Below are positions 15,540 to 25,248 of a stretch of 64,000 nt of DNA, piece by piece. Within the stretch, counting starts at the first letter, position 1. Each line of letters opens with the position of its first letter. This DNA comes from Stappia indica. GTDB lineage: Bacteria > Pseudomonadota > Alphaproteobacteria > Rhizobiales > Stappiaceae. The stretch covers positions 248,001 to 312,000 of the forward strand of contig NZ_CP046908.1 in NCBI RefSeq assembly GCF_009789575.1. Direction: 5' to 3'. The position numbers were made by a program, and so were the translations under genes. The notes below the pieces were generated by a model, which had not been told where the DNA came from, made no database searches, and worked only from the letters and a program-made list of their open reading frames with translations.

Positions 15540-15884
15540 ATGATGACGATTCACAAAATTCATCAGCTGTCGACTCCGATCGCCCTTTGGGGTGCCGGCG
15601 TCGTGCTGCTTGTCGCAACGCTCGGGGCCGGATTGGCCGCCTCGGATGTCGACGCCGCGGCGGAAACCGCTGCCAACATGCAACCTTCTGCCCACGAGCG
15701 CGTTGTCTCGGCAGGCAAGGACGAACGTGCCATCGCGCAAACCGTCGAGGCGGTGTGCGGCGGCATCATCTTCCGGGAAGAGGATCCCGATTGCTTCGCC
15801 GGCACCCCGCCGCAGAAGCATCCGGTGATCGCCGAGCCGGCGACGGGCAACCAGGCGCTGCCGGTGCAACCCTCCGGATCGTGA
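15540..15884 (+). CDS. Small exported C-x11-C protein, paralogue 2
   Basis: A 114-residue protein starting MMTIHKIH with one hydrophobic segment (residues about 14-34) followed by an exported region with two cysteines in C-x11-C spacing (CGGIIFREEDPDC). The C-terminal tail is Pro/Gln-rich. GGCGG at 15532-15536 is the likely RBS; the second ATG at 15543 is equally usable. Middle of a run of three paralogues. Function unknown. Confidence 0.7.
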   Translation: MMTIHKIHQLSTPIALWGAGVVLLVATLGAGLAASDVDAAAETAANMQPSAHERVVSAGKDERAIAQTVEAVCGGIIFREEDPDCFAGTPPQKHPVIAEPATGNQALPVQPSGS

Positions 15885-15963
15885 TCCGCGTCACGGTTTC
15901 CTTGCCCGTTATGCCTCAATGTGGGGCCATCGAAGAACGGTACTAAGCAGGGACGTGACGACA

Positions 15964-16314
15964 ATGACCTTCATTCACGATCATGGCGAACAGCACGCTC
16001 ATCGCATCCGGGATCTGGCGATTGCCACCGTCGCGGCCCTGGCCGTCTTCGGCGGCATCGCAAGCATCGCCCACACCGTCCAGACGGCTTCGGCCGGCGG
16101 GATGCAGAGCGAGATGGCAGCCCCCAAGACCGACCGCGGCGCCGCCGGGCTCCCGGCTGAGTGCCAGGGCCAGACCTGGGGTCACTGGACGGCGAGTTGC
16201 GCCTCGGCGCTGAGCGGCACCAAGGGCATGCGCCAGGTGCAGTTCACCACCGTCGAGACCCGCGAGCCGGCCGCCAACACCTCGGTCCTGGAGCGCGTTC
16301 CGGCCAGCTCCTGA
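15964..16314 (+). CDS. Small exported C-x11-C protein, paralogue 3
   Basis: A 116-residue protein: short His-rich cytoplasmic start (HDHGEQHAHRIRD), hydrophobic segment (about residues 18-40), then an exported part with C-x11-C (CQGQTWGHWTASC) and a beta-like end (VQFTTVETREP). ATG at 15964, AGGGAC upstream. Two Trp residues inside the cysteine loop set it apart from its paralogues. Function unknown. Followed by a tandem repeat and terminator. Confidence 0.72.
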   Translation: MTFIHDHGEQHAHRIRDLAIATVAALAVFGGIASIAHTVQTASAGGMQSEMAAPKTDRGAAGLPAECQGQTWGHWTASCASALSGTKGMRQVQFTTVETREPAANTSVLERVPASS

Positions 16315-16353
16315 TCCCCGGGTGCCGTCCGCCGGCAACCCAAGAGCTGCATC

Positions 16354-16454
16354 GGGCGCCGCATGCCGGCGAGCCGATACTAAAAAGGGTCGCCGCATGC
16401 CGGCGAACCGATACTAAAACGGGCGCCGCATCCCGGCGATCCGACACTGCAAAA
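16354..16454 (+). repeat. 33-34-bp tandem repeat, three units
   Basis: Units at 16354-16386, 16387-16420 and 16421-16454, each beginning GGG(C/T)CGCCGCAT.CCGGCGA and ending near CGA.ACT..AAAA. They lie between the stop codon of paralogue 3 and its terminator, so they are in the 3' untranslated region. The first two units are nearly identical; the third is more diverged. Confidence 0.85.
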
Positions 16455-16487
16455 GGCGACGCCCTGCACCCCGCAGGCGTCGCCTTT
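16452..16487 (+). terminator. Rho-independent terminator after paralogue 3
   Basis: Stem AAAGGCGACGCC (16452-16463) and GGCGTCGCCTTT (16476-16487), 12 bp perfect, loop of 12; ends in TTT. Confidence 0.8.
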
Positions 16488-16624
16488 GCCGTTTCAGAAG
16501 GCCGAGGGAACGGGCCGGGCGACGTTCCGCCTCTCCCGAGAACAATCACGGCTCCGTGATCGTCTCAGAATCGCATACCCTTGGCGCGAACCTCCGCAAC
16601 CCGGATCCGCAAAGGCTCTGCCCG

Positions 16625-16783
16625 ATGTATCTCGCCGCCCTCTTCGCCCTGCTGCTTGCGGCCCTTGTCGCCGCCGCCTTCGGCCCCATGCGCCTTGCCG
16701 GCCTGCTGACCGTCGCCAGCTTCCTCGCCGCCGTGCTGGTCTACCTGCACCACGCGACCGATCCGCTGCCGCTGTCGTTCTGA
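16625..16783 (+). CDS. DUF5993-type small membrane protein
   Basis: A 52-residue protein made of two hydrophobic helices (about residues 3-18 and 24-42). It fits the DUF5993 family, small membrane proteins that neighbour dsbB-like genes; I assign it from pattern and position. It ends 11 bp before dsbB and is surely in the same operon. The start at 16625 (MYLAALF) is chosen because the upstream in-frame extension is polar and unlike the family. Confidence 0.7.
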   Translation: MYLAALFALLLAALVAAAFGPMRLAGLLTVASFLAAVLVYLHHATDPLPLSF

Positions 16784-16794
16784 AGGGGCGCATC

Positions 16795-17352
16795 ATGATC
16801 TCCAGATCCTTCGAGACCACCCTCAACGCGCTCGCCCTCCTCGCCATCTCCGCCGTGCTCGGCGTCGCCTTCCTCGACCAGTTCGCCAATGGCGAGCTGC
16901 CCTGCCCGCTCTGCCTGCTGCAGCGCGCCGGCTTCCTGCTGCTGGCCGTCGGTCCGGTGCTGAATGTCGCGCGCGGCCCCCGGCCCGCCCATTACGGCGT
17001 GACGATCCTTGCAGGGCTTCTGGGGGCGGGCTTTGCCATGCGCCAGGTGCTGCTGCATATCGAGCCGGGCGACGCGGGCTATGGCGCACCCTTCCTCGGC
17101 CTGCATTTCTACACCTGGGCCTTTGTCGTCTTCGTCGCGGCCGTCGCCGCCTCAGCGCTCATGCTGGTGCTGCGTGCGCCCATTGAGGAGGCCCGCCCGG
17201 CCGGAACCCGCGCTGTCCGCCTGACCGGGCTGTCGCTGGTTGCGGTGCTGCTGGTGCTGGCGATGGCCGCGCTCAACACGGCGAGCACGCTCATCGAGTG
17301 CGGCTTCGAAAGCTGCCCGGACAATCCGACCGTCTACCGCCTGCTGCAATAG
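16795..17352 (+). CDS. dsbB: Disulfide bond formation protein B homologue
   Basis: A 185-residue inner-membrane protein that should reoxidise DsbA-type oxidases with quinone. The quinone-side pair is C37-P-L-C40 after helix 1. In E. coli DsbB the second cysteine pair is in the loop between helices 3 and 4; here that loop (HIEPGDAGYGAPFLGLHFYTW) has none, and the only other cysteines are C169 and C174 after a fifth hydrophobic helix (about 143-162), in IECGFESCPDNP. This places the second pair at the C-terminus. Upstream neighbour is the DUF5993 gene; no dsbA is visible. Confidence 0.85.
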   Translation: MISRSFETTLNALALLAISAVLGVAFLDQFANGELPCPLCLLQRAGFLLLAVGPVLNVARGPRPAHYGVTILAGLLGAGFAMRQVLLHIEPGDAGYGAPFLGLHFYTWAFVVFVAAVAASALMLVLRAPIEEARPAGTRAVRLTGLSLVAVLLVLAMAALNTASTLIECGFESCPDNPTVYRLLQ

Positions 17353-17369
17353 GCAGGCCCCGACGGGCT

Positions 17370-18014
17370 CTAGCTGGCGGCGATCATCGCGCGGATGCCA
17401 TCGGCGATGAACTGGATCGACAGCGCCGCCAGCAGCACGCCCAGCAGCCGCGTCACCACCACCGCGGCGGTGTCGCCCATCATCCGCTCGATGCGGTCGG
17501 CCAGCAGGAACGACACGAAACAGGCGCCGATGATCACCAGGATCACCAGCGCCAGGCCCAGATAGGTCACCGTGTCGGTTGCCTGCGAGGACAGCAGGAT
17601 CACGGCCGAGATCGCCGCCGGACCCGCGATCAGCGGGATCGCCAGCGGAAACACGGCGACGTCGTGCAGCTCCTCCTGATGCGCCGCGTGCTGCGACAGC
17701 GCCTTTTCCGCGGTCTCGGATTTCCGGCGGTTGCGCTTCTCGAACACCATCTCGATGGCGATGATCAGCAGCAGCAGCCCGCCGGCGATCTGGAACGCCG
17801 GCACGGAGATGCCGAGCATGCCGAGAACGCCGCGCCCGGCGACCAGGAAGAGGAACAGGATCGCGCCGCCGATCAGCGTCGCACGCACCGCGATGCGCCG
17901 GCGCGTGGCGGCCGTGGCGCCGGCCGTGACCGCCAGGAACATGGGCGCCAGGCCCACCGGATCGATGGTCACGAACAGCGTCGCGAAGGCGTTGATGAAA
18001 TAGTCTGCCAGCAT
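17370..18014 (-). CDS. MarC-family integral membrane protein
   Basis: A 214-residue protein with about six hydrophobic helices. Family signatures are [17 protein letters not shown] near the N-terminus and [20 protein letters not shown] in the middle. MarC was once linked to multiple antibiotic resistance in E. coli, a role later doubted; the true function is unknown. The gene converges on dsbB and is divergent from gyrA. Confidence 0.92.
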   Translation of the reverse strand: MLADYFINAFATLFVTIDPVGLAPMFLAVTAGATAATRRRIAVRATLIGGAILFLFLVAGRGVLGMLGISVPAFQIAGGLLLLIIAIEMVFEKRNRRKSETAEKALSQHAAHQEELHDVAVFPLAIPLIAGPAAISAVILLSSQATDTVTYLGLALVILVIIGACFVSFLLADRIERMMGDTAAVVVTRLLGVLLAALSIQFIADGIRAMIAAS

Positions 18015-18166
18015 TGCGCAAGCCCCCCGCGCGACTCGTCCGACCCCGTTATATCAGCCAAAATACGGTGTGTGGGCATGCGGGCGGCACCCCTTGTCCG
18101 AACTTTCCCTTGGGAAACTGACAAGCCTCTGTTTTGGCTATGGTTTTCGCGTCGCAAAATGCCCTG

Positions 18167-18201
18167 GCCGATTTGGCTGGCAGCGCGAAATCGGCTATAA
18201 G
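18167..18201 (+). promoter_or_regulatory. gyrA promoter with overlapping inverted repeat
   Basis: TTGGCT at 18173-18178, 17-bp spacer, TATAAG at 18196-18201; the -10 box matches TATAAT in five of six bases. Inverted repeat GCCGATTT (18167-18174)/AAATCGGC (18188-18195) overlaps the -35 box and spacer, an operator-like position. Transcription from here would give a leader of roughly 25 nt to the TTG start. Confidence 0.5.
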
Positions 18202-18234
18202 ATCGGGACAGATTCAACAAGTGTGAGAGATCCC

Positions 18235-21075
18235 TTGACCGATCGGGACACGAACGCACCTACCGGCGGCCTGCCGTCCGATATCAGGCCCGTTTCCATC
18301 ACCGACGAGATGAAGCGCAGCTACCTCGATTACGCCATGAGCGTGATCGTCAGCCGTGCCCTGCCGGATGTGCGCGACGGGTTGAAGCCGGTGCACCGGC
18401 GCATCCTCTACTCGATGCACGAGAACAGCTACGAGTGGAACAAGCCCTACCGCAAGTCGGCCCGCGTGGTCGGCGACGTGATGGGTAAATACCACCCCCA
18501 TGGCGACAGCGCGATCTACGACGCGCTCGTGCGCATGGCGCAGAACTTCTCGCTGCGCCTGCCGCTGATCGACGGCCAGGGCAACTTCGGCTCGGTCGAC
18601 GGCGATCCCGCCGCGGCCATGCGATACACCGAGTGCCGGTTGCAGAAGGTCTCGGCGCGCCTCCTTGACGACATCGACAAGGAGACCGTCAACTTCCAGG
18701 ACAACTACGACAATTCGGAGAGCGAGCCGGTCGTTTTGCCGGCAAAGTTCCCGAACCTGCTGGTCAACGGCGCCGGCGGCATCGCCGTCGGCATGGCCAC
18801 CAACATCCCGCCGCACAATCTCGGCGAGGTCATCGACGCCTCCATCGCCCTGATGGAAAATCCGGCGATGACCACGGCCGAGTTGATGGAGATCGTGCCC
18901 GGTCCCGACTTCCCGACCGGCGGCATCATTCTCGGCCGCTCGGGCATCCGCTCGGCCTATGAGACCGCGCGCGGCTCCATCGTCATGCGCGGCCGCGCCG
19001 AGATCGAGGAGATCCGCAAGGACCGCTACGCCATCGTCATCACCGAGATCCCGTATCAGGTGAACAAGGCGTCGATGATCGAGAAGATCGCCGAGCATGT
19101 GCGCGAAAAGCGCATCGAGGGCATTTCCGACATCCGCGACGAGTCCGACCGTACCGGCATGCGCGTCGTCGTCGAGCTGAAGCGCGATGCGGTCGGCGAC
19201 GTGGTGCTGAACCAGCTCTACCGCTACTCGGCGCTGCAATCGACCTTCGGCGCCAACATGGTGGCGCTGAACGGCGGCCGGCCGGAGCAGCTCGGCCTGA
19301 AGGACATGCTGACCGCCTTCATCGCCTTCCGCGAGGAGGTGATCGGCCGACGCACCCGCTTCCTGCTGAAGAAGGCGCGCGACCGCGCCCATGTCCTCGT
19401 CGGTCTCGCCATTGCGGTCGCCAATATCGACGAGGTCATCGCGCTGATCCGCACCGCGCCGGACCCGGCCACCGCCCGCGCCCAGCTGATGGAGCGCAAC
19501 TGGCCGGCCCATGACGTGGAGCCCTTGATCCGCCTGATCGACGATCCGCGCCATATGGTCAACGAGGACGGCACCTACAAGCTGTCCGAGGAGCAGGCCC
19601 GTGCCATTCTCGACCTGCGCCTGCAGCGCCTCACCGCGCTCGGCCGCGACGAGATCGCCGACGAGCTCAACAAGATCGGCGAGGAGATCCGCGACTATCT
19701 CGATATCCTGCGCTCGCGCTCCCGCATTCTCGACATCATCCGCCAGGAGCTGACGGACATCCGCGAGGAGTTCGCAACGCCCCGCCGGACCGAGATCATG
19801 GACGGCGGCGCGGACCTTGAAGACGAGGATCTCATCCAGCGCGAGGAGATGGTCGTCACGGTCAGCCATGCCGGCTACATCAAGCGCGTTCCGCTCGACA
19901 CCTACCGGGCGCAGCGGCGCGGCGGCAAGGGCCGCTCGGGCATGTCGACCAAGGACGAGGATTTCGTCACCCGCCTGTTCGTGGCCAACACGCACACGCC
20001 GGTGCTGTTCTTCTCCTCGCGCGGCATCGCCTACAAGCTGAAGGTCTGGCGCCTGCCGCTCGGCGGCCCGACCTCGCGCGGCAAGGCGCTGGTCAACATG
20101 CTGCCGCTCGAGCAGGGTGAGCAGATCACCTCGATCATGCCGTTGCCGGAGGACGAGGAGAGCTGGGGCAACCTCGACGTGATGTTCGCCACCACGCGCG
20201 GCACCGTCCGCCGCAACAAGCTCTCCGACTTCACGCAGATCAACAAGAACGGCAAGATCGCGATGAAGCTGGAGGATGGCGACGGCATCGTCGGCGTCTT
20301 CACCTGCACCGAGCATGACGACGTCATGCTGACCACGGCGCTCGGCCAGTGCATCCGCTTCGCCGTCACCGATGTGCGCGTCTTCGCGGGCCGCAACTCG
20401 GTCGGCGTGCGCGGCATCAACCTTGCCGACAGCGACCGCGTCATCTCCATGTCGATCCTGCGTCACTTCGACTGCACGGCCGACGAGCGCAGCGCCTATC
20501 TGCGCTGGCGCCGCCTGATGCGCGGCGAGGCCGACGAGGCCAATGGCGAGGCGAACGGCGAGGACGAGAGCGAGGGCGTGCCCGCGGGCGAGCTGACGCA
20601 GGAGCGCTATGCCGCCATGAGCGCCACCGAGCAGGTGATCCTCACCATCTCGGAAAACGGCTACGGCAAGCGGTCCTCGTCCTTCGAGTACCGGGTGACG
20701 GGCCGCGGCGGCAAGGGCATCACCGCCATGGCGGTGACCAAGCGCAACGGCCCGCTCGTCGCCTCCTTCCCGGTGGAAGACAGCGACCAGATCATGCTCG
20801 TCACCAATGGCGGCCAGCTGATCCGCTGCCCGGTCGACGGCATCCGCATCGCCGGCCGCGCCACCCAGGGCGTCATCGTCTTCAACACCGCCGAGGGTGA
20901 GGAAGTCGTCTCGGTCGGCCGCGTCTCCGACGAGGAGGACGCGGAAGACGCGGTGCTCGACGAAGCCGGCGGCGAGACCCCGGCGTCCGGTTCCGACACG
21001 TCGGGCGATGCCGGCGACGACGAGACCGGTGACGACGAGGCTGGCGAGGACGAAGCTCCGGGCGACGACGCCTGA
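18235..21075 (+). CDS. gyrA: DNA gyrase subunit A
   Basis: Catalytic breakage-reunion subunit of gyrase. With a TTG start at 18235 the protein is 946 residues; GTG at 18223 would add four. Both fit the promoter at 18173-18201, whereas a longer frame from 18070 does not. Catalytic Tyr131 lies in AAMRYTE; the quinolone-determining region [10 protein letters not shown] keeps Ser92 and Asp96 (wild-type, so no classical quinolone resistance change). The GyrA box QRRGGKG identifies gyrase rather than topoisomerase IV. A roughly 35-residue Glu/Asp-rich insert ([16 protein letters not shown] region) interrupts the C-terminal domain, and the tail is about 45 residues of mostly Glu, Asp, Gly and Ala. 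Confidence 0.96.
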   Translation: MTDRDTNAPTGGLPSDIRPVSITDEMKRSYLDYAMSVIVSRALPDVRDGLKPVHRRILYSMHENSYEWNKPYRKSARVVGDVMGKYHPHGDSAIYDALVRMAQNFSLRLPLIDGQGNFGSVDGDPAAAMRYTECRLQKVSARLLDDIDKETVNFQDNYDNSESEPVVLPAKFPNLLVNGAGGIAVGMATNIPPHNLGEVIDASIALMENPAMTTAELMEIVPGPDFPTGGIILGRSGIRSAYETARGSIVMRGRAEIEEIRKDRYAIVITEIPYQVNKASMIEKIAEHVREKRIEGISDIRDESDRTGMRVVVELKRDAVGDVVLNQLYRYSALQSTFGANMVALNGGRPEQLGLKDMLTAFIAFREEVIGRRTRFLLKKARDRAHVLVGLAIAVANIDEVIALIRTAPDPATARAQLMERNWPAHDVEPLIRLIDDPRHMVNEDGTYKLSEEQARAILDLRLQRLTALGRDEIADELNKIGEEIRDYLDILRSRSRILDIIRQELTDIREEFATPRRTEIMDGGADLEDEDLIQREEMVVTVSHAGYIKRVPLDTYRAQRRGGKGRSGMSTKDEDFVTRLFVANTHTPVLFFSSRGIAYKLKVWRLPLGGPTSRGKALVNMLPLEQGEQITSIMPLPEDEESWGNLDVMFATTRGTVRRNKLSDFTQINKNGKIAMKLEDGDGIVGVFTCTEHDDVMLTTALGQCIRFAVTDVRVFAGRNSVGVRGINLADSDRVISMSILRHFDCTADERSAYLRWRRLMRGEADEANGEANGEDESEGVPAGELTQERYAAMSATEQVILTISENGYGKRSSSFEYRVTGRGGKGITAMAVTKRNGPLVASFPVEDSDQIMLVTNGGQLIRCPVDGIRIAGRATQGVIVFNTAEGEEVVSVGRVSDEEDAEDAVLDEAGGETPASGSDTSGDAGDDETGDDEAGEDEAPGDDA

Positions 21076-21104
21076 CCCGCCTCACCGCCTGAAGACACCA
21101 TCAC

Positions 21105-21136
21105 GGGCCGCAGGACACTCCTGCGGCCCTTTTGTT
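21105..21136 (+). terminator. Rho-independent terminator of gyrA
   Basis: GGGCCGCAGGA (21105-21115) pairs with TCCTGCGGCCC (21119-21129), loop CAC, then TTTTGTTT. Confidence 0.9.
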
Positions 21137-21600
21137 TGCGCGCTTCGCTTGCCCGGGAAGACGCAAGGAGAGGCATGCGCGACAAACACCTGCCGACGGC
21201 GCCAATGGTTCCCGGCTCTCCGGCCTTCAGCCTCGTCCGGGAAGACGCCAGCGGAGGTTGGAGCGACAAACACCTGCCGACGGTGCCTCTGGTTCCCGGC
21301 TCTCCGGCTTCGCCTGCGGCCGGGATGACCTCCGAGAGAGAGGCACGTCCTCGCATCCCCTCTGCCGTCACCCCAACCTCGTCCGTCACTCCACGGCCGG
21401 AGATCCAACCTCAGCCGTCACCCCGGACGCAGGCGAAGCCGGAGATCCGGGGCCTATTCGTTCCCAGAGCGGCAGCAAGGACACCGAAACCTCTCCTCGT
21501 CCTCCCGGACGGCGCCCGCTTTCGCGCACCGCCCTCACTGTTCGTCATTCCGGGCAAGCGCCAGCGCGACCCGGGACCGGAGAGCCGAGGGCCGCCCCCT
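21137..21600. other. 460-bp non-coding repeat-rich region
   Basis: No gene seen. Contains two copies of a block beginning GACAAACACCTGCCGACGG (21181 and 21265; period about 84 bp) and further fragments of GGGAAGACGC/GTCATTCCGGG-type intergenic repeats also met at 5013-5903 and 9080-10043. Confidence 0.7.
21181..21310 (+). repeat. 84-bp-period tandem repeat (two units)
   Basis: GACAAACACCTGCCGACGG recurs at 21181 and 21265, each followed after a short variable stretch by GGTTCCCGGCTCTCCGGC. Confidence 0.75.
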
Positions 21601-22884
21601 TCACCCGTTCGGGCTGAACAGGTGCACCGGCTCGGCGACGCCGCGAAGGCGATGCTCGCCGAGATCGTCCAGCGCCACGTCGAGCCCGCGCGCGGCCGCC
21701 TGCGAGATCAGGATCTCGCGGCCGAGCTCCTTGGTCAGCGCCTCGATGCGGCTCGCCGCGTTCACCGCCGGGCCGATCACCGTGAAGTCGAGCCGCCCGG
21801 CCGAGCCGACATTGCCGAAGAACACCGTGCCCTCGTGCAGCGCGATGCCGGTGCGCAGCGGCGCCCACACATCCCGCATGTCTGCGACCGCCGCCGGCGG
21901 CGCCGCGTTCAATTCCGCGATCCCGGCAAGGGCCGCCCGCGCCGCGCGCAGGGCCGCGGTTGCCGCCCCCTCGCCTTGCGGAAACACCGCCAGAACCCCG
22001 TCGCCCATGAATTTCAGGATCTCGCCGCCTTCCGCGATCACCGCCCCGGCCAGCCGCTCGAAATAGGCGTTGAGCAGCGCCGTCATCGCCGGCCCCGGCA
22101 GCCGCGCCGACAGATCGGTGAAGCCGCGCAGGTCCGACATCCAGATCACCGCATCGATTTCCTCGCCGACGCCGCGCCGGATGCTGCCCTGCAGCACCTT
22201 GCCCCCCGCCGCCGGCCCCAGATAGGCGTCGAGCAGGTTCGCCGAGATCCGCCGGTCGACATGCCGGGCGACATGCAGCGCCAGGATCGACAGCAGCCGG
22301 GCGATGCCGGCCCGCTCTCCCTCAGTGAAGCCGCCCGGCTGGCGCGTTGCCAGCGACACCAGGTTGTGCTGCCCGCCGCTCCCGCTGCCGGTCTCGCCGC
22401 CTGCCGTCAGCGGCAGCGCCATGTAGTGGCTGTAGCCGAGTTGCCCGAGTTCCCGCAGCAACGGGTAGCGCGCCGAGGTCTCCGCATCGATGGTCCGGTC
22501 GAAGGCCTCGCCCCGCTCGATCACCGCATGGATCGGGCTCAGCCGATAGGCATCCGTCGCCAGGATCTCCTCGGCCACCTGGATCTCGTCGCAGATCCCG
22601 TCACCCGCCTCCCAGTTCCAGGCAAAGCCGTAGATCTGCGGGTGCAGCGTGCCCACATGCAGGCTCGCCCGCTCGACCGCCGGCAGCGCCGCCGCCATGC
22701 GCCAGCAGAACGCCTCGAAGAAGTCCAGCACGTCGCCGACCGCCAGCGCCTCGCCCAGCAGCCAGGCTTCCACATCGGCGAGCGTTCGGCCAAGCGCCCC
22801 TTGCGCCTCCGCCTCGCGCTGCGAGCGCCGGCGCAGCACCACCCCCTTCGCATAGGACCTTGGAAACGGATCGAGCCCCGCCAT
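21601..22884 (-). CDS. Class III adenylate/guanylate cyclase with N-terminal sensor region
   Basis: A 427-residue soluble protein. Residues about 60-235 form a GAF-like sensor region (YSHYMALPLTAGG, TRQPGGFTEGERAGIARLL). The C-terminal cyclase domain starts near residue 250: metal-binding Asp in WMSDLRGFTDLSAR, FMGDGVLAVFP with the second Asp, base-contact Lys in EILKFMGD, then FTVIGPAVNAASRIEAL with catalytic Asn and Arg. Thr replaces the Asp that usually contacts adenine, a common bacterial variant. Product is most likely cAMP. The ATG at 22884 has GAGGGGAAG upstream; a GTG at 22932 is possible. Confidence 0.88.
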   Translation of the reverse strand: MAGLDPFPRSYAKGVVLRRRSQREAEAQGALGRTLADVEAWLLGEALAVGDVLDFFEAFCWRMAAALPAVERASLHVGTLHPQIYGFAWNWEAGDGICDEIQVAEEILATDAYRLSPIHAVIERGEAFDRTIDAETSARYPLLRELGQLGYSHYMALPLTAGGETGSGSGGQHNLVSLATRQPGGFTEGERAGIARLLSILALHVARHVDRRISANLLDAYLGPAAGGKVLQGSIRRGVGEEIDAVIWMSDLRGFTDLSARLPGPAMTALLNAYFERLAGAVIAEGGEILKFMGDGVLAVFPQGEGAATAALRAARAALAGIAELNAAPPAAVADMRDVWAPLRTGIALHEGTVFFGNVGSAGRLDFTVIGPAVNAASRIEALTKELGREILISQAAARGLDVALDDLGEHRLRGVAEPVHLFSPNG

Positions 22885-23101
22885 TCGCGTCTTCCCCTCT
22901 CGCCGCCCGGTCACCTGCGAACGGCAATTCACGGCCGCACTTTACCTCAAGCGGACAGGCACGGGGACAAGTCGGAAAGCAGCTGCCGCGCCCCGGCGGG
23001 GATAAGTGCCGCGCCCTGGCGGGGACAAATGCCGACGCGCCAGCCGCCCGGCAGCATCGGCGATTTCGGGAGATTGAGAGGCCCCGCGTCAAAATTTCGC
23101 G
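22885..23101. other. Spacer with short tandem repeat
   Basis: Contains two consecutive units of about 25 bp (TGCCGCGCCCCGGCGGGGA type) at 22982-23033. Nothing else recognised. Confidence 0.5.
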
Positions 23102-23138
23102 ATTTCGAGACGGAATTTTGCAAAATCCGTCTCGAAAT
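23102..23138 (-). terminator. Long hairpin terminator of the ABC transporter operon
   Basis: ATTTCGAGACGGA (23102-23114) pairs with TCCGTCTCGAAAT (23126-23138); the centre TTTTGCAAAA is itself palindromic. It starts 9 bp after the ATPase stop codon and is followed on the minus strand by AAATTTTG. Confidence 0.65.
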
Positions 23139-23147
23139 TCTCAAGGC

Positions 23148-25235
23148 CTATTCGGCTGCCTCGGTCTTCGGCTTTATCACCGGCTCCATCGCGCTCAGTT
23201 CCGCCGGATCGAGATGGCACAGGATCCTGTGTCCATCGCCGAAGCTGCGCAGCGGCGGCAGCTCGACATCGCAAGTGCCCGGCATCATGTAGGGGCAGCG
23301 GGTGGAGAACGGACAGCCCGGCGGCGGGTTGGTCGGCGACGGGATTTCCCCCTTGAGCACGATATGCCGCTTCTCGATCCGCGTGTCGGCGATGGGCACG
23401 GCGGCCAGCAGCGCCTCGGTGTAGGGATGGTAGGGCGGCGCGAAGATATCCTCGGTCGTGCCCTGCTCCATGATCCGGCCGAGATACATCACCACCACCC
23501 GGTCGGCGAGGTACCGCACCACCGACAGGTCGTGGCTGATGAACAGCATCGTCGTTCGGTTCTCGCGCTGGATGTCCATCAGCAGCTCGGTCACCGCCGC
23601 CTGCACCGAAACGTCCAGCGCCGACACCGGCTCGTCGGCGATCACCACCTTCGGATTGCCGGCGAAGGCCCGCGCGATGCCCACCCGCTGCTTCTGTCCG
23701 CCGGACAGCTGGCGCGGCTTGCGCTTGGCGAAATCGCGCGGCAGCTTCACCGTGTCGAGCAGCCGGAAGACGATCTCCTCCACCTCCTCGTCCTTGCTGG
23801 CGACCCCGAACTTGCGGATCACCCGGGCGATCTGGCTGCCGACCGAATGCGACGGGTTCAGCGTGTCGAACGGGTTCTGGAACACCATCTGCAACTTCGA
23901 GATCGTCTCGGCCTTGCGCCGCTGCACCGGCAGGTCGCCGAGCTCCACATTGCCCAGCATCACCTTGCCGTCGGTCGCATCCTCCAGCCCCATCAGCACC
24001 TTGGCGAAGGTCGACTTGCCGCAACCGCTCTCGCCGACGATGGCCACCGTCTCGGCCTCGCGCGCGGTGAAGCTCAGCTTCTCGTTGGCCTTCACCACCC
24101 GCTCGCCGCCCCGCACGAACAGCCCGCCGTCCTCGATCAGGTAGTGCTTGGTCATGTCCTCGACGGACAGCACGACATCGCCCGCCTCGACCGGCGGCTT
24201 CGCCTCGCCCTTCGGCAGGTCGCGGTCCCAGTCGATCTCCTGGAACCGTTCGCAGCGCACCTTGTGGTCGTCGTCGCCCGGCACCGCATGCATCGGCAGG
24301 CGGCCGACATTGCACAGCCCGTCGCGGAAGAAGGTGCAGCGCGGCCCGAAGTTGCACCCCTCGGGGCGCTCGTGCGGCAGCGGCAGCTGGCCCGGAATTG
24401 CCACCAGCGGATGGGCGTTCTTGTCGGCGCCGGGCAACGGGATCGAGCCGAACAGTCCCCGCGTGTAGGGATGGCGCATCTCGTCGAAGACGTCATGGAT
24501 GTCCCCGACCTCCACCGCCTCGCCGGAATACATCACGGTCAGCCGGTCGCAGGTCTCCAGGATCAGCCCGAGATTGTGCGAGATGTAGATCATCGAGGTG
24601 CCGAACTCCTCGGCGATCTCGTTGATCAGCTCGACGATGCCCGCCTCCACCGTCACGTCCAGCGCGGTCGTCGGCTCGTCGAGCAGCAGCAGCTTGGGGT
24701 TCGACAGCAGCGCCATGGCGATCACCACGCGCTGCTGCTGGCCGCCGGAAATCTGGTGCGGGTAGGACGCCAGGATGCGCTTGGGGTCCGGCAGGCGCAC
24801 CTTGGCCAGCATCTCCTCGGCCCGCACCAACGCCTCGCGTTCGCTCAGGCCGTCATGATAGATCGGCACCTCGGCCAGCTGGTCGCCGATGGTCATCGAC
24901 GGGTTCAGCGAGGCCATCGGCTCCTGGTAGACCATGGCGATGCGCGAACCGCGGATCTGCCGCAGCTCCTCCTCGCTCATCTGCCGCATGTCGCGGCCCT
25001 CGAACAGGATTTCCCCGCCGACGATGGCGCCGTTCTTGCCCATGTACTGCATGATGGCGAGCGCCACGGTCGACTTGCCGCAGCCGCTTTCGCCGACGAT
25101 GCCGTGCGCCTCGCCCGGCATGAGCTTCAGGTTGAAGTCGACCACGGCCGGGATCTCCCCGGCGCGCGTGTAGTAGGAGATGCAAAGGTTCCGGCACTCC
25201 AGGACGGGCACCTGTTCGGCGGCGAGCTCGCTCAT
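23148..25235 (-). CDS. Fused two-domain ABC transporter ATPase (peptide type)
   Basis: A 695-residue protein containing both ATPases of an oligopeptide-type importer in one chain. First half: Walker [10 protein letters not shown], signature ISGGQQQRV, Walker [13 protein letters not shown], with an OppD-type Cys region ([16 protein letters not shown], about residue 290). Second half (from about 360): GESGCGKST again, [27 protein letters not shown] and a terminal Cys cluster [15 protein letters not shown]. These Cys-containing tails are typical of Opp/Dpp ATPases. Last gene of the transporter operon. Confidence 0.93.
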   Translation of the reverse strand: MSELAAEQVPVLECRNLCISYYTRAGEIPAVVDFNLKLMPGEAHGIVGESGCGKSTVALAIMQYMGKNGAIVGGEILFEGRDMRQMSEEELRQIRGSRIAMVYQEPMASLNPSMTIGDQLAEVPIYHDGLSEREALVRAEEMLAKVRLPDPKRILASYPHQISGGQQQRVVIAMALLSNPKLLLLDEPTTALDVTVEAGIVELINEIAEEFGTSMIYISHNLGLILETCDRLTVMYSGEAVEVGDIHDVFDEMRHPYTRGLFGSIPLPGADKNAHPLVAIPGQLPLPHERPEGCNFGPRCTFFRDGLCNVGRLPMHAVPGDDDHKVRCERFQEIDWDRDLPKGEAKPPVEAGDVVLSVEDMTKHYLIEDGGLFVRGGERVVKANEKLSFTAREAETVAIVGESGCGKSTFAKVLMGLEDATDGKVMLGNVELGDLPVQRRKAETISKLQMVFQNPFDTLNPSHSVGSQIARVIRKFGVASKDEEVEEIVFRLLDTVKLPRDFAKRKPRQLSGGQKQRVGIARAFAGNPKVVIADEPVSALDVSVQAAVTELLMDIQRENRTTMLFISHDLSVVRYLADRVVVMYLGRIMEQGTTEDIFAPPYHPYTEALLAAVPIADTRIEKRHIVLKGEIPSPTNPPPGCPFSTRCPYMMPGTCDVELPPLRSFGDGHRILCHLDPAELSAMEPVIKPKTEAAE

Positions 25236-25248
25236 TGTGTCCCCCTCC

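Noticed and set aside
18214-20466. A 750-codon open frame on the minus strand across gyrA.
   Set aside because: It lies antisense to a fully conserved gyrA, is His/Asp/Ala-rich with no recognisable domain, and follows from high GC at third positions.
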